A stretch of DNA of 64,000 nt, from NCBI RefSeq assembly GCF_017104965.1, contig NZ_JAAGPR010000014.1:1-64000 (forward strand). The letters run 5' to 3'. The notes under the pieces are model-generated. The model was not told where the DNA came from, did not search any database, and saw nothing but the letters and a program-made list of their open reading frames with translations. The stretch comes from Paraburkholderia sp. Ac-20340 (GTDB lineage: Bacteria > Pseudomonadota > Gammaproteobacteria > Burkholderiales > Burkholderiaceae). Below are positions 10,721 to 19,671 of this stretch, in pieces. The translations under genes and the position numbers were made by a program. Numbering within the stretch: position 1 is the first letter of the stretch; every line of letters starts with the position of its first letter.

Positions 10721-10902
10721 TTGCAATCCTTAACTAACTTTAAAGATAAAAGGTGGACTTCAAAAACCTGCTATTCGCAGTCCGAACCGCACCAGGTTGA
10801 CCGGACGCTCGACGTATCGACTTGCATCCGCTTTTCGCTGGCATTAAAGAGATGACTCACCAGCCGTTGGGAACGAGTATCTGCGCCGCGACACAATCGT
10901 TA

Positions 10903-10920
10903 AATCGAACGAGTTCGATT
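10903..10920. promoter_or_regulatory. Palindrome upstream of the adhesin (candidate operator)
   Basis: AATCGAAC and GTTCGATT form perfect 8-base arms around a 2-base spacer, about 180-200 bases before the adhesin ATG. The regulator is unknown. Confidence 0.4.
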
Positions 10921-11080
10921 AGCGCGAGAACCGCGTGCTGACGCCCGCCGTGAGAACAAAGTGAAGAACAGCCGGATGGCACAACGCGGCAAGCGGTTCG
11001 AGCAAGCTTCGAATCTGCTTTCGCCCTGGGCAAACGACAGACGGTCCTATCAACTTTGGGAGCGATCTTAAGGAAGGGAA

Positions 11081-11170
11081 ATGCGTGGGAGAATCGGAGA
11101 ATTCTTATTGTCGTGCCCTATGATCGAACTAAATTCTTGGTTTTTGATGCAAGTTTTAAGGGATATTTAG
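11081..11170 (+). CDS. Possible 29-residue small ORF, opposite strand to the adhesin
   Basis: ATG at 11081 is preceded by a purine-rich AAGGAAGGG (11070-11078), a good SD with suitable spacing, and the frame stops at TAG 11168-11170. The peptide starts MRGRIGEFLLSC and ends MQVLRDI; it resembles nothing I know. It sits in the AT-rich part of the adhesin upstream region with no gene following on the same strand. The SD match is the only support, so it may be chance. Confidence 0.2.
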   Translation: MRGRIGEFLLSCPMIELNSWFLMQVLRDI

Positions 11171-11260
11171 GACAATCGTTGAAGATCACTGACATTCACT
11201 TAAACATCAAAGATCGGCATGATCCAAATCTCAATATCAATCCTGTATATAAGGAGTTTT

Positions 11261-11278
11261 TATAGGAATATTCCTATA
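11261..11278. promoter_or_regulatory. 18-bp perfect palindrome resembling an RcsAB box
   Basis: TATAGGAATATTCCTATA is a perfect palindrome about 540 bases upstream of the adhesin ATG. Its core TAGGA-ATAT-TCCTA differs from the enterobacterial RcsAB box (TAAGA-ATAT-TCCTA) at one position. Related 5-4-5 sites lie upstream of the aquaporin-kinase operon (41981-41994) and the response-regulator operon (43634-43647). The palindrome is seen directly; its role as an operator is inference. Confidence 0.5.
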
Positions 11279-11468
11279 TCGAAATTGCAGATACGCAGGA
11301 GGGGGATAAAACCGATTCCGACTGGTGACAACGTCGTAAGGGGACAGGAGTAAGGCGGGCGGGGCTTGAGCCGCTCCAGGTGAAGAACATCGCAAAAATA
11401 TGTTTGCAATCCTGATCAATACGCCGAAACGTGAGCGGGATTTGCCAGGATTTGCCATATATGAAGTT

Positions 11469-11520
11469 AAAAAAAAAGACGGCTGGTGCCCGTTCACGTG
11501 AGTGACAGACCCCAGCCGTC
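11469..11520 (-). terminator. Rho-independent terminator of pyrF
   Basis: GACGGCTGG (11478-11486) pairs perfectly with CCAGCCGTC (11512-11520). Read on the minus strand, the stem is followed by a run of nine T (A run at 11469-11477). It lies about 90 bases after the pyrF stop. Confidence 0.85.
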
Positions 11521-11608
11521 CTGGCCAGCAATACGCTGGCTATGCGCTTTTAGCGCCCCGCGCCGACACGCGACTCCCGTGCGTCGGCAGCAAGGCTGAA
11601 ACCGCGAA

Positions 11609-12424
11609 TCAACGGTAGGCGTTGATCGTATCGCGCGTCTTCTGGGCAGCCGTTGCAGCCGCCTGCGCGTAGTCCTCGCCCTTGCTCGCGTAGATGATCG
11701 CGCGCGACGAGTTGATCAGCATGCCGGTGCCGTTAGCGGTGCGGCCGGCCTTGACCGTCGCTTCCACGTCGCCGCCTTGCGCGCCGATGCCCGGAATCAG
11801 CAACGGCATATCGCCGACGATACCGCGCACCGTCTCGATTTCCTTCGGGAAGGTCGCGCCCACCACGAGGCCGAGTTCGCCGCTGGCGTTCCACTTGTTC
11901 GCCGCGAGATCGGCCACGACCTGATAGAGCGGCTTGCCGTCGGTCGTCAGGAACTGCAGATCCGAACCGCCGGGGTTCGAGGTGCGGCACAGCACGATCA
12001 CGCCCTTGCCTTCATGCGCGAGCCACGGCTCGATCGAATCGAACCCCATATACGGATTGACCGTCACGGCGTCGGCCTTGAAGCGCTCGAAGGCTTCGCG
12101 CGCGTACTGCTCGGCCGTGCTGCCGATGTCGCCGCGCTTGGCGTCGAGGATCACCGGCAGGCCCGGATGCTTGTCGTGGACGTGAGCGATCAGCGCTTCG
12201 AGCTGGTCTTCGGCGCGATGGGCGGCGAAGTAGGCGATCTGCGGCTTGAACGAGCACGCGTAAGGCGCGGTGGCATCGACGATATCGCGGCAGAACTCGA
12301 AGATCGCGTCGCTGCGGCCAGCCAGCGCGGCGGGGAATTTGGTCGGCTCGGGGTCGAGACCGACGCACAGCAGCGAGCCGGTACGCTGCCAGGCGGCGGC
12401 GAGGGTCTGATTGAAGGAAGTCAT
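11609..12424 (-). CDS. pyrF: Orotidine 5'-phosphate decarboxylase
   Basis: Converts OMP to UMP, the last step of de novo pyrimidine synthesis, in the cytosol. The 271-residue length and the LDAKRGDIG motif (catalytic Lys/Asp, near residue 95) are those of the type 2 PyrF group common in beta-proteobacteria and mycobacteria. N-terminal [10 protein letters not shown] and the C-terminal phosphate-binding [10 protein letters not shown] also fit. No clear SD precedes the ATG. It is transcribed leftward and ends in a strong terminator at 11469-11520. The gene to its right is a sugar epimerase with a 163-base gap, so pyrF is probably a separate unit. Confidence 0.96.
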   Translation of the reverse strand: MTSFNQTLAAAWQRTGSLLCVGLDPEPTKFPAALAGRSDAIFEFCRDIVDATAPYACSFKPQIAYFAAHRAEDQLEALIAHVHDKHPGLPVILDAKRGDIGSTAEQYAREAFERFKADAVTVNPYMGFDSIEPWLAHEGKGVIVLCRTSNPGGSDLQFLTTDGKPLYQVVADLAANKWNASGELGLVVGATFPKEIETVRGIVGDMPLLIPGIGAQGGDVEATVKAGRTANGTGMLINSSRAIIYASKGEDYAQAAATAAQKTRDTINAYR

Positions 12425-12587
12425 GATGAAGCGCTCGGGCGAGCGGGTGTAGGGGAAACGGCGCGTATTTTACCCGGCCTGAGCGCGGGCGCTTCGCGGC
12501 GTTCGCCAGGAACGGCCACGCGCGGCTGCCAGAACGGTCGCCGCGCGTTGTGCCGAAGGTTTTTCGTCCGATGAATGCGAAGTGGCG

Positions 12588-13766
12588 TCAGGCGCGCGCA
12601 CGGGCGCTCTTGCCGCCTCTCGCCCCGGCGCGCCCGCGTGCGCCCGCGCGATGCGGGCTGGCCGCCGCGCGCATGTCCATGCGCTCGACCGTGAAGCTGA
12701 ACTTGCGCACGAGGCGCTCGCCGTGCGCGAGCACCGTCATGCCGTTGGCGTCGCCGCCGCCGCGCAGGTTCACCGCATTGATCGGATGATCGACCGGCTC
12801 GAAGCAGAAGAAGTCCTTGCCCGGCGGCGTGTAGAGCACGTAATAGTCGGTGTTCGCGCAGATCGACAGCGACAGGCGGCGGCGCTCCCACACCACGGCC
12901 GCCCGCCCGCTCCAGCCGCTGAAGGCGTGATTGACCATCTGTTCGGGCAGCGGATACGCCACACCGAACTGCCAGGCGGGCGGCGCGGGCACGTGGCGCA
13001 CCGGCAGCCAATCGGCGCCCGAGAGCCACAGGCCGCTTGCGGGCGCGGAAAGCTCGGTGCTCGTGTCGCGCGCGAGGAACGGATGCACGCCCAGCCCGAA
13101 CGGCAGCGCCTCGCGGCCGACGTTTTCCACTTCCAGCGTCATGCCGAGCGTCGCGCCTTCGAGCGTATAGGTGAGCACGGCGCGATACGCATACGGTTCG
13201 CCCTGGCTGCGGTCGAGCACGAGGCGCACGCTTTCGCGCGCGGCGCTCTCGACGCTCCAGTTGGCGAGCCAGCCGTCGCCGTGGATCGGCAAGGGTTCGC
13301 TGGCGCGGTTGCGCGGAATTTCCACGTCGCGCCCGCCAAACTGAAAACGACCATCGCCGATGCGGTTCGAATACGGCAACAGCGGATAACACGCGAGATC
13401 GTTCGGGTCCATGCGGGCGCTGACCTGCTCGCATCGGCGGAATACGGGTTCGAGCGCGCCTTCGCTGCGCCAGTCGAAACGGGTGATGCCGCCGCCCAGT
13501 TGCGGCGCGACGTCGAGGCGCAGGTAGGCATTCGTGAGCGTGACGCAGGCCACGTCGCCGGCGCCGGCCGCGCCGATCGCGACCGCCGATGTGCTCGGCC
13601 CCGGCATGACCGGGTGCGTGGCGGCTTCCAGCCGCGCGCGGCGGGCGGCTGCGGGCGAACCTGCTGCGGGCGAACCCGCGGCGGCGGTAGCGTCGCCGGC
13701 AAGCGGCGCGCTGGCAGATTTGCGGGATCGGGCGGTAGGACGCAAAGCGGAATTCGCGACGCTCAT
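12588..13766 (-). CDS. Aldose 1-epimerase (mutarotase) family protein
   Basis: Interconverts alpha and beta anomers of aldoses. After a low-complexity, Ala/Arg-rich N-terminus of about 75 residues, the GalM-like fold begins (VTLTNAYLRLDVAPQLGGG). Visible motifs are PYSNRIGDGRF, the substrate-binding HGDGWLANW and the GVHPFLARD segment; a C-terminal FEPVDHPINA fits the catalytic-Glu region. I chose the ATG at 13766 because GAGGAG lies 6-7 bases upstream; a start at 13835 is possible in frame but unsupported. The Arg-rich tail is unusual. As the last gene of the sugar cluster it likely supplies the anomer used by the dehydrogenase. Substrate is unproven. Confidence 0.85.
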   Translation of the reverse strand: MSVANSALRPTARSRKSASAPLAGDATAAAGSPAAGSPAAARRARLEAATHPVMPGPSTSAVAIGAAGAGDVACVTLTNAYLRLDVAPQLGGGITRFDWRSEGALEPVFRRCEQVSARMDPNDLACYPLLPYSNRIGDGRFQFGGRDVEIPRNRASEPLPIHGDGWLANWSVESAARESVRLVLDRSQGEPYAYRAVLTYTLEGATLGMTLEVENVGREALPFGLGVHPFLARDTSTELSAPASGLWLSGADWLPVRHVPAPPAWQFGVAYPLPEQMVNHAFSGWSGRAAVVWERRRLSLSICANTDYYVLYTPPGKDFFCFEPVDHPINAVNLRGGGDANGMTVLAHGERLVRKFSFTVERMDMRAAASPHRAGARGRAGARGGKSARARA

Positions 13767-14097
13767 GAGCGGCTCCTCGAGAGGCATGATGGATCGCCGC
13801 CTTCGATAGCGGCGCATGGGCGGCCTGCCGGTCACTTCGCCACGATGTCCCGGCAGCGCCTTTCGTGCGCTGCGCCTGCCTGCATCGGGTGACGGCCGCT
13901 TCTTGTCTAAGCCCTGCTGCTACGCGTACTGCAACAACACTGCTAGCACCTTAGAGATGGCAGCGCTTTCACGCCAGATTGGTGCGCGATTACCGTGTGC
14001 TTGTGTTGCCTGGCTACAACGAAGGCGATGCGCCTTGCTGCAATGGCAGGCTCGCGTGCTCTCGTGTTCCGCAGCGTCGAACGCTGGTTCGGATAAC
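13767..14097. other. Intergenic region between lactonase and epimerase
   Basis: These 331 bases separate two genes of the same orientation. Apart from the epimerase SD at its left end and short GC-rich inverted repeats, I see no convincing promoter, terminator or small gene. The gap suggests that the epimerase may have its own promoter. Confidence 0.5.
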
Positions 14098-15006
14098 TCA
14101 GCGTTTGCCCTGGAAACGCGGCTCGGGCAGTCCCGTGCGGCGCGTCTGCGCCACGAACACGCCGCCCGCGTGCGGTTCGCGCTCGAGCGCTTCGTTGCTG
14201 AGACCGTCGCGCGCGCTCGTCACATAAAGCGTCGAATGGTGCGGGCCGCCCAGCGTCACGCACGTGGGCTGCACCGTGGGCACGCGAATGCGGTCGGTTT
14301 CCACGCCATCCGGCCCGTAACGCACGACGCATTCGCCCGCCCATTGCGCGTTCCAGAGGCCGCCGTCGCTGTCGACGGTCGAGCCGTCCGGCTCGCCTTC
14401 GTGATCCGGCACGCGCACGAACAGACGATCGTTTGCAATCGTTCCATCCGCGCCGTAATCGCAGGCGCGAATCTCGCGCGTGAAGGAATCGGCGTAATAC
14501 ATGGTGCTGCCGTCGGGGCTGAAGCCGATGCTGTTGGCAATCGCCGCCACCGGCAACGGCAGTTTTTCCAGCGTGAGATCGTGATTGAGCCGATAAAAAC
14601 CGCCGATATGCTCGAACGGCTTGCGCTCGTATTTCGTGCCGAACACGAAGCGGCCCTGGCGGTCGCAACGTCCGTCGTTCAGGCGCACCGGCAGATCCGG
14701 CTCGACATCGACGATGGGCGTGATCTCGCCCGTGCGCAGATCGAAGAACGCCAGCCGCGAAGCCAGGCCGATCAAGAGCACGTCCGGGTCTTCGCAGAGC
14801 GCGAAGCACGCGAGGCGCTCGGGCATCGGCCAGGTGCGATGCGACTGGTCGGCCGTGTCGTAACGCGCGAGGCTCGCGCCTTCGATATCGTTCCAGTAGA
14901 GCCGCGCGCTGCGCGAGCACCACGTCGCGCCTTCGCCCAGCGTGTTTTTCGCGTGAACGAGGAGTTCGGCGACTTCGTCCTGCGTTGCGTGCTGTCCTGC
15001 GCTCAT
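14098..15006 (-). CDS. SMP-30/gluconolactonase-type sugar lactonase
   Basis: Predicted to hydrolyse the aldonolactone made by the neighbouring sugar dehydrogenase. The 302-residue protein has the six-bladed SMP-30 propeller pattern: the metal-binding Glu in NTLGEGATW near residue 20, VRLNDGRCDRQGRF, the metal-binding Asn in ANSIGFSPDG and Asp in DGSTVDSDGGLWNAQW. The ATG at 15006 overlaps the upstream SDR stop by four bases (ATGA), which fixes the start and suggests translational coupling. Longer N-terminal versions would run into the SDR gene. The exact lactone (galactono-, arabino- or fucono-) cannot be told from sequence. Confidence 0.88.
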   Translation of the reverse strand: MSAGQHATQDEVAELLVHAKNTLGEGATWCSRSARLYWNDIEGASLARYDTADQSHRTWPMPERLACFALCEDPDVLLIGLASRLAFFDLRTGEITPIVDVEPDLPVRLNDGRCDRQGRFVFGTKYERKPFEHIGGFYRLNHDLTLEKLPLPVAAIANSIGFSPDGSTMYYADSFTREIRACDYGADGTIANDRLFVRVPDHEGEPDGSTVDSDGGLWNAQWAGECVVRYGPDGVETDRIRVPTVQPTCVTLGGPHHSTLYVTSARDGLSNEALEREPHAGGVFVAQTRRTGLPEPRFQGKR

Positions 15007-15803
15007 GCCCAGCCTCCATCCACGACGATGTCCTGCGAGGTGATCATGCGGCTGTCGTCGGCGGCGAGGAACAGCGCCATGCGCGCGAGATCTTCGGGCA
15101 GCAGTTCGGCGTCGATGCACTGGCCGCGCTTGATGTTCTCGCGGCCTTCGTCGGTGAGCCACAGGCGGCGCTGCTTCTCGGTCAGCACCCAGCCCGGCAC
15201 CAGCGAATTCACGCGAACCCCGTACTGGCCGAGATCTTTCGCGAGGCCGCGCGTGAGCCCCTGCACCGCCGATTTGCTCATCACATAGACCGGATAGTCG
15301 CTGTTCTTGAGCATCCAGCTAATCGAGCCGAGATTGATGATCGAGCCGCGTTTTGCGGCCTTCATGTCTTCGGCCACCGCCTGCGCCGCGAACAGCTGAT
15401 GCCGCACGTTCACGGCGATGCCCGCATCGAACGACTCGGGCGTGACATCCGCGAGCGTGTGGCGCTTGTCGTTCGCGGCGTTGTTCACGAGCACTTCGAT
15501 GGGGCCGAGCGCGGCTTTCACATCGGCGATGGCGGCGCGCAACGCGGCGATATCGGTGAGATCGACGCGGGCGAACAGCGGCTTGCGACGTGAATCACCG
15601 AGTTCATCGGCCAGCGCTTCGCCCGCCGTGGCATCGATATCGAAGAACGCCACGCGTGCGCCCTGCACGACGAAGTGCTCGACGAACGACGCGCCGATCC
15701 CGGTCGCGCCGCCCGTGATGAGAACGACGCGATCCGCAAGGCTGGGATAGCGCGCGAAGCGGTCGTGCGCGTGATGCGTGCTGGCGTTGGCCGGTGAAGA
15801 CAT
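15003..15803 (-). CDS. SDR-family aldose 1-dehydrogenase (XylB/galactose dehydrogenase-like)
   Basis: NAD(P)-dependent short-chain dehydrogenase, 266 residues, likely oxidising an aldose to its lactone. It shows the Rossmann motif TGGATGIG, the NNAAND motif, the catalytic Ser in GSISW and the YVMSK catalytic Tyr/Lys pair. The segments NDKRHTLADVT, NVRHQLF and GSISWML are very like those I know from Caulobacter-type xylose dehydrogenase and rhizobial galactose dehydrogenases, so an aldose dehydrogenase is more likely than a generic SDR. It overlaps the lactonase start by 4 bases and follows araH after 31 bases. That order (uptake, oxidation, lactone hydrolysis) matches a non-phosphorylative sugar route. 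Confidence 0.85.
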   Translation of the reverse strand: MSSPANASTHHAHDRFARYPSLADRVVLITGGATGIGASFVEHFVVQGARVAFFDIDATAGEALADELGDSRRKPLFARVDLTDIAALRAAIADVKAALGPIEVLVNNAANDKRHTLADVTPESFDAGIAVNVRHQLFAAQAVAEDMKAAKRGSIINLGSISWMLKNSDYPVYVMSKSAVQGLTRGLAKDLGQYGVRVNSLVPGWVLTEKQRRLWLTDEGRENIKRGQCIDAELLPEDLARMALFLAADDSRMITSQDIVVDGGWA

Positions 15804-15834
15804 ATCAAGCTTCCTGGTGGGTTGAGTCGTGCGT

Positions 15835-16869
15835 TTAATCCCGCGCGCCGCGATTCTTCAACTGGTCGAGCAGCACCGCCGCGAGCAGGATCGCACCGCG
15901 CACGAGGTACTGATAGAACGCATCGATGTTGAGCAGATTCATCACGTTCTCGACCGTGCCCATGATCAGCACGCCGATCACCACGCCCGAGATCGTCGCG
16001 CGCCCGCCCAGCAGCGACACGCCGCCCAGCACGCACGCCGAAATCACGTTCAGCTCGAAACCTTCGGCCGCATTCGGCTGACCCGAGGTGATACGCGCCG
16101 CCAGAATCACGCCGGCCAGCGCCGTCACCGCGCCCTGAATCAGGAAGATCCACACGCGCGTGCGCTCGACCTTGATACCCGCGAGACGCGACGCCTCGGG
16201 ATTGCCGCCGATCGCCAGCGTATTACGCCCATACACGGTCTGATTGAGCATCACGCCGAACACGATGAAGCAGAACAGCGTGACCCAGATCGGCAATTGC
16301 ACGCCGAAGAAAGCCATCGTGCCCATCGCAATGAACGTATCCGACGACACGCCCACCGCCTGGCCGTGCGAGACGATAAAGCCCAGACCGCGCACGATTT
16401 CCATCGTCGCCAGCGTGGTGATCAGCGCGTTGATGCGCAGATACGCGATCACCGCGCCGTTCACGAAGCCGATCGCCGCGCCCGCCGCCACCGCCGCGAT
16501 AATCGCGATAAAGGTATTGCCGGTGGCGTTGAGCACCATCGCGCAGAGCACGCCCGCGAATGCGACGGTCGAGCCCACCGAAAGGTCGAAGTCGCGCGAG
16601 GCCAGACAGAACATCATCGTGCAGGCCACCATGCCGATCTGCGAGATCGACAGCGCAAGGCCCAGCATGTTTTCGATCGAGAAGAAGTGATCGACGGTCA
16701 GCGACATCGTGATGAACATGACCGCGAAAATCACGATCAGGCTGTACTCGGTGATCTGCTGCCACCACTTCTGTTTGTCGCTGGTTTTAGGGATCAGCGC
16801 TTCGGCGGCGCTGTGCGCCACGCTCTTCGCTGCGTCGGCGGCTTCGGCCGCAAGGTTGTCTCGTTGCAT
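15835..16869 (-). CDS. araH: L-arabinose/galactose-type ABC transporter permease
   Basis: Membrane-spanning subunit of a CUT2 sugar importer, 344 residues with about ten hydrophobic segments and the family's SVGSTVAFAGVLCA, GRNTLAIGGNPEASRLAGI and SACVLGGVSLLGGR motifs. The soluble N-terminus of about 40 residues is Ala-rich. Two ATGs are possible (16875 and 16869); AAGGAG at 16878-16883 is 8 bases from the second and only 2 from the first, so I prefer 16869. It lies 19 bases after araG and works with AraF and AraG. Confidence 0.92.
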   Translation of the reverse strand: MQRDNLAAEAADAAKSVAHSAAEALIPKTSDKQKWWQQITEYSLIVIFAVMFITMSLTVDHFFSIENMLGLALSISQIGMVACTMMFCLASRDFDLSVGSTVAFAGVLCAMVLNATGNTFIAIIAAVAAGAAIGFVNGAVIAYLRINALITTLATMEIVRGLGFIVSHGQAVGVSSDTFIAMGTMAFFGVQLPIWVTLFCFIVFGVMLNQTVYGRNTLAIGGNPEASRLAGIKVERTRVWIFLIQGAVTALAGVILAARITSGQPNAAEGFELNVISACVLGGVSLLGGRATISGVVIGVLIMGTVENVMNLLNIDAFYQYLVRGAILLAAVLLDQLKNRGARD

Positions 16870-16888
16870 TTCCATCACTCCTTCCCCG

Positions 16889-18400
16889 TCAAGCGGCGCG
16901 ACGCTGCGCGCCTTGCGGCAGCGCGAGGTCCAGCACCGCATGTTCGCTCGCCGCGCTGCGCGGCAACTCGCCCGAAATACGGCCCTCGCGCATCACCACG
17001 ATGCGGTCCGAGACACCGAGCACTTCCGGCAATTCCGATGACACCATCACGATCGCGCAGCCGCGCGCCGCCAGCTGGTAGATCACGTTGTAGATTTCAT
17101 GCTTCGCGCCCACGTCGATCCCACGCGTGGGTTCGTCGAGAATCACGACCTTGAGATCGGGTTCCGCCAGCCAGCGCGACAGAATCGCCTTCTGCTGGTT
17201 GCCGCCCGACAAAAAGCGGATCTTCTGGCGGCGGCTCGGCGTCTTGATCTTCAGCAGCTTGATGAAGCGGTCGGCGGTTTCGGCTTCCTTCTTGCGGTCG
17301 AGGAACATGCCCGCGCGCAGGAAATGCCGGCGGCAACTGATGTTGATGTTCTCCGAAACCGTTGCCATCGCAACGATGCCCTGCTCCTTGCGATCTTCCG
17401 GGCACAGCACGATGCCGTGACGGATCGCATCGCTCGCGCTCTTCACGCGAATGCGCTTGCCGTCGAGTTCGATCTCGCCCGCGCGACGCTTGTGCGTGCC
17501 GTAGATCAGCTGCATCAGTTCGCTGCGGCCCGCGCCCACGAGACCGAAGAAGCCGACGATCTCGCCCGCCTTCACCGCGAAGCTCGCCGGTTGCGACAAC
17601 GGATGACCTTCGATCCCGCTCACCGCAAGGCGCACGTTGCCGTGCTCGCGCGGCGTGTAGTTGTAGATATCGCTGATTTCGCGACCCACCATTTCCTGCA
17701 CGAGCGTTTCGCGCTTCACCTCTTCGAGCTTCTCGTGCGAGGCGATCTTGCGGCCATCGCGGAAGATCGTGCAGGCATTGCAGAGCTCGTAGATCTCGTC
17801 CATGCGGTGCGAGATGTAGATGAGCGCGCGATTGTCGGCCTGCAGGCCGCGCACGAGCTTGAACAGCACTTCGGTCTCGCGATGCGAGAGCGAACTGGTC
17901 GGCTCGTCGAGCGCGATCACGCGCGCATTGCGCAGCAGCGCCTTGCAGATTTCCACCATCTGGCGCTGCGCGATGGAAAGCTTGCGCAGCTTCGCGGCGG
18001 GGTCGAGATCCACGCCCATCGCCGTGAGACGTTCGCGCACGAACTTGCGCGCCTCGCTGCGCCGGACCCAGCCGAGCGCATTGGGCAGCGCGCCCAGCAG
18101 CAGATTTTCCGCGACCGTGAGGTCGGGCACGTATTGCAGTTCCTGGTGAATCACGGCGATGCCGGAGCCGATCGACGCCGCCGCATCGGCGAACTTCACC
18201 TCGTTGCCGTCCATCAGGATGCGGCCGGAATCGGGCTGATATTCGCCGCCGAGAATCTTCAGCAGCGTCGATTTGCCCGCGCCGTTTTCGCCCATGAGGC
18301 CATGCACTTCGCCCGCGTTCACGTCGAACGACACGCCGTCGAGCGCGCGCACGCCGGGGAACACCTTGCCGATATTGTCAAAACGCAGTGTCGCTGACAC
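16889..18400 (-). CDS. araG: L-arabinose/galactose-type ABC transporter ATP-binding protein
   Basis: Twin-ATPase subunit of a CUT2 sugar importer, 503 residues. The N-terminal half has Walker [10 protein letters not shown], the signature [11 protein letters not shown] and Walker B VIALDEP. The C-terminal half has the degenerate Walker [10 protein letters not shown] normal for this family, signature LSGGNQQKA and Walker [13 protein letters not shown]. Length and both signatures match E. coli AraG. It sits between araF (102-base gap) and araH (19-base gap). Confidence 0.95.
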   Translation of the reverse strand: MSATLRFDNIGKVFPGVRALDGVSFDVNAGEVHGLMGENGAGKSTLLKILGGEYQPDSGRILMDGNEVKFADAAASIGSGIAVIHQELQYVPDLTVAENLLLGALPNALGWVRRSEARKFVRERLTAMGVDLDPAAKLRKLSIAQRQMVEICKALLRNARVIALDEPTSSLSHRETEVLFKLVRGLQADNRALIYISHRMDEIYELCNACTIFRDGRKIASHEKLEEVKRETLVQEMVGREISDIYNYTPREHGNVRLAVSGIEGHPLSQPASFAVKAGEIVGFFGLVGAGRSELMQLIYGTHKRRAGEIELDGKRIRVKSASDAIRHGIVLCPEDRKEQGIVAMATVSENINISCRRHFLRAGMFLDRKKEAETADRFIKLLKIKTPSRRQKIRFLSGGNQQKAILSRWLAEPDLKVVILDEPTRGIDVGAKHEIYNVIYQLAARGCAIVMVSSELPEVLGVSDRIVVMREGRISGELPRSAASEHAVLDLALPQGAQRRAA

Positions 18401-18502
18401 TTCGGTTTCCTCTCATTCGATGCGCCGCGGGCGCGCTGCGCAAAACCCTCGGTCTTGCAAGCGCCCCGCAGCGGGAAACACCTAACAACCTTTATCCAGC
18501 GC

Positions 18503-19504
18503 TTACTTCGACGCGAGACCCATCTGTTGACGCACGCTTTCCACGTTGTCGCGCGTGGCCAGCATGCCCGTCGTCAGCGTGAGCTTCGGCGGTTCCTTGC
18601 CTTGCGTGATCCATGCGTACATCAGGTCCGAGGTTTCTTCGCCGTGACGCTTCGGGCTGATGATGACGGTGCCGTAGAAGCCCGTCGGCTGCGGCTTCTT
18701 GAACTCGTTCAACGCCGAGTCCGAACCGCCGATTCCGATGCCGATCATGTTGTCGGCCTTGAAGCCGCGGCCTTCCGCTGCACGCACGGCGCCGAGCACG
18801 CCTTCGTCGTTCAGCGCGTAGGCAACCCAGTGCTTGAACTGCGGGTTCTTCGTCAGCGCGATGTTGGCGGCGTTGAAGGCGTTTTCCGTGTCGGTCTTCG
18901 CCTGCGGCGCCATCACGATGTTCGCCTTCGGGAAACCGGCGGCGACCAGCGCGTCGGTTGCGCCGCTGGTGCGGTCATGCGCCGTCGGCAGCTGCTCGTA
19001 GGTCACGTCGATGGCACCGACGTCCTTCATGTCCCAGCCGCGCTTCTTGATTTCGGCGGCGATGCCGTCACCCACCTGCTTGCCGATGTTGTAGGCCGAA
19101 ATGCCCATGTGCGGCACCGACTCGATCGGCTTGCCCGCGCCGTCGACGAGACGGTCGTCGACCGTCATCATCTTCAGGCCGTCGGCCTTGGCCTTGGCGA
19201 CGATGCCCGGCCCGAGCTTGACGTCAGGCGTGCAGATGATGAAACCCTGCGCCTTTTGCGCGGCCAGGTTGTCGATCGCGCTCATCACCTTTTCACCCGA
19301 CGGCGCACCGATCTTCACCAGCGTGAAGCCCTTTTCCTTCGCGGCGGTTTCGGCGAACTTCCATTCGTCCTGGAACCACGGTTCTTCGGGCTGCTTGACG
19401 AGAAAGCCGATCTTCACCGGATCGGCGGCTTGTGCGACGGGCGCATGGGCGAGCACGGCAGTCGTCGCGGCGGCGATCAGCGTGAGGAAAATCCTGCGTT
19501 GCAT
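18503..19504 (-). CDS. araF: L-arabinose/galactose-binding periplasmic protein
   Basis: Periplasmic sugar receptor of the importer, 333 residues with a Sec signal peptide (MQRRIFLTLIAAATTAVLA, AQA cleavage near residue 26). The mature start GFLVKQPEEPWFQDEWKFAETA is almost that of E. coli AraF, and FIICTPD, KHWVAYALNDEGVLGAVRAAEG and TGFYG also match. E. coli AraF binds L-arabinose, D-galactose and D-fucose, so the true substrate is open; the dgoKA neighbours favour galactose. AGGAG lies about 8 bases before the ATG. Confidence 0.94.
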   Translation of the reverse strand: MQRRIFLTLIAAATTAVLAHAPVAQAADPVKIGFLVKQPEEPWFQDEWKFAETAAKEKGFTLVKIGAPSGEKVMSAIDNLAAQKAQGFIICTPDVKLGPGIVAKAKADGLKMMTVDDRLVDGAGKPIESVPHMGISAYNIGKQVGDGIAAEIKKRGWDMKDVGAIDVTYEQLPTAHDRTSGATDALVAAGFPKANIVMAPQAKTDTENAFNAANIALTKNPQFKHWVAYALNDEGVLGAVRAAEGRGFKADNMIGIGIGGSDSALNEFKKPQPTGFYGTVIISPKRHGEETSDLMYAWITQGKEPPKLTLTTGMLATRDNVESVRQQMGLASK

Positions 19505-19671
19505 GGTGTCAGTCTCCTGTCTTCTTCAGTCACGGGAAGGGTGGCGGCCGCCTTTTTCTGCCTTCGCCCGCGCGCGGCCAGCGCTGCGGCGAAAGTGCTG
19601 CAATGTCTTGCTGCGTTTTGTGCCTTCGTGCTGCTTTTTGGGTACTGCGTTTTTACTGCTGTTTTACTGCG

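Larger units (their letters stand above)
10721..11608. other. Long intergenic region upstream of the adhesin, partly AT-rich
   Basis: These 888 bases lie between the adhesin start and the pyrF stop. About 11085-11320 is much richer in A+T than the rest of the window. The region holds two palindromes (10903-10920 and 11261-11278), a 29-codon reading frame with a good SD (11081-11170) and the pyrF terminator (11469-11520). I could not find a convincing -35/-10 pair for the adhesin. Confidence 0.7.

Noticed and set aside
11056-11265. 69-codon plus-strand frame in the adhesin upstream region
   Set aside because: It can start only with TTG, has no SD and resembles no protein; the frame is long because the region is AT-rich and short of stops by chance.
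15829-18397. Plus-strand frames opposite araH and araG
   Set aside because: Arg/His-rich reverse-complement translations of well-conserved transporter genes; no SD or motif.
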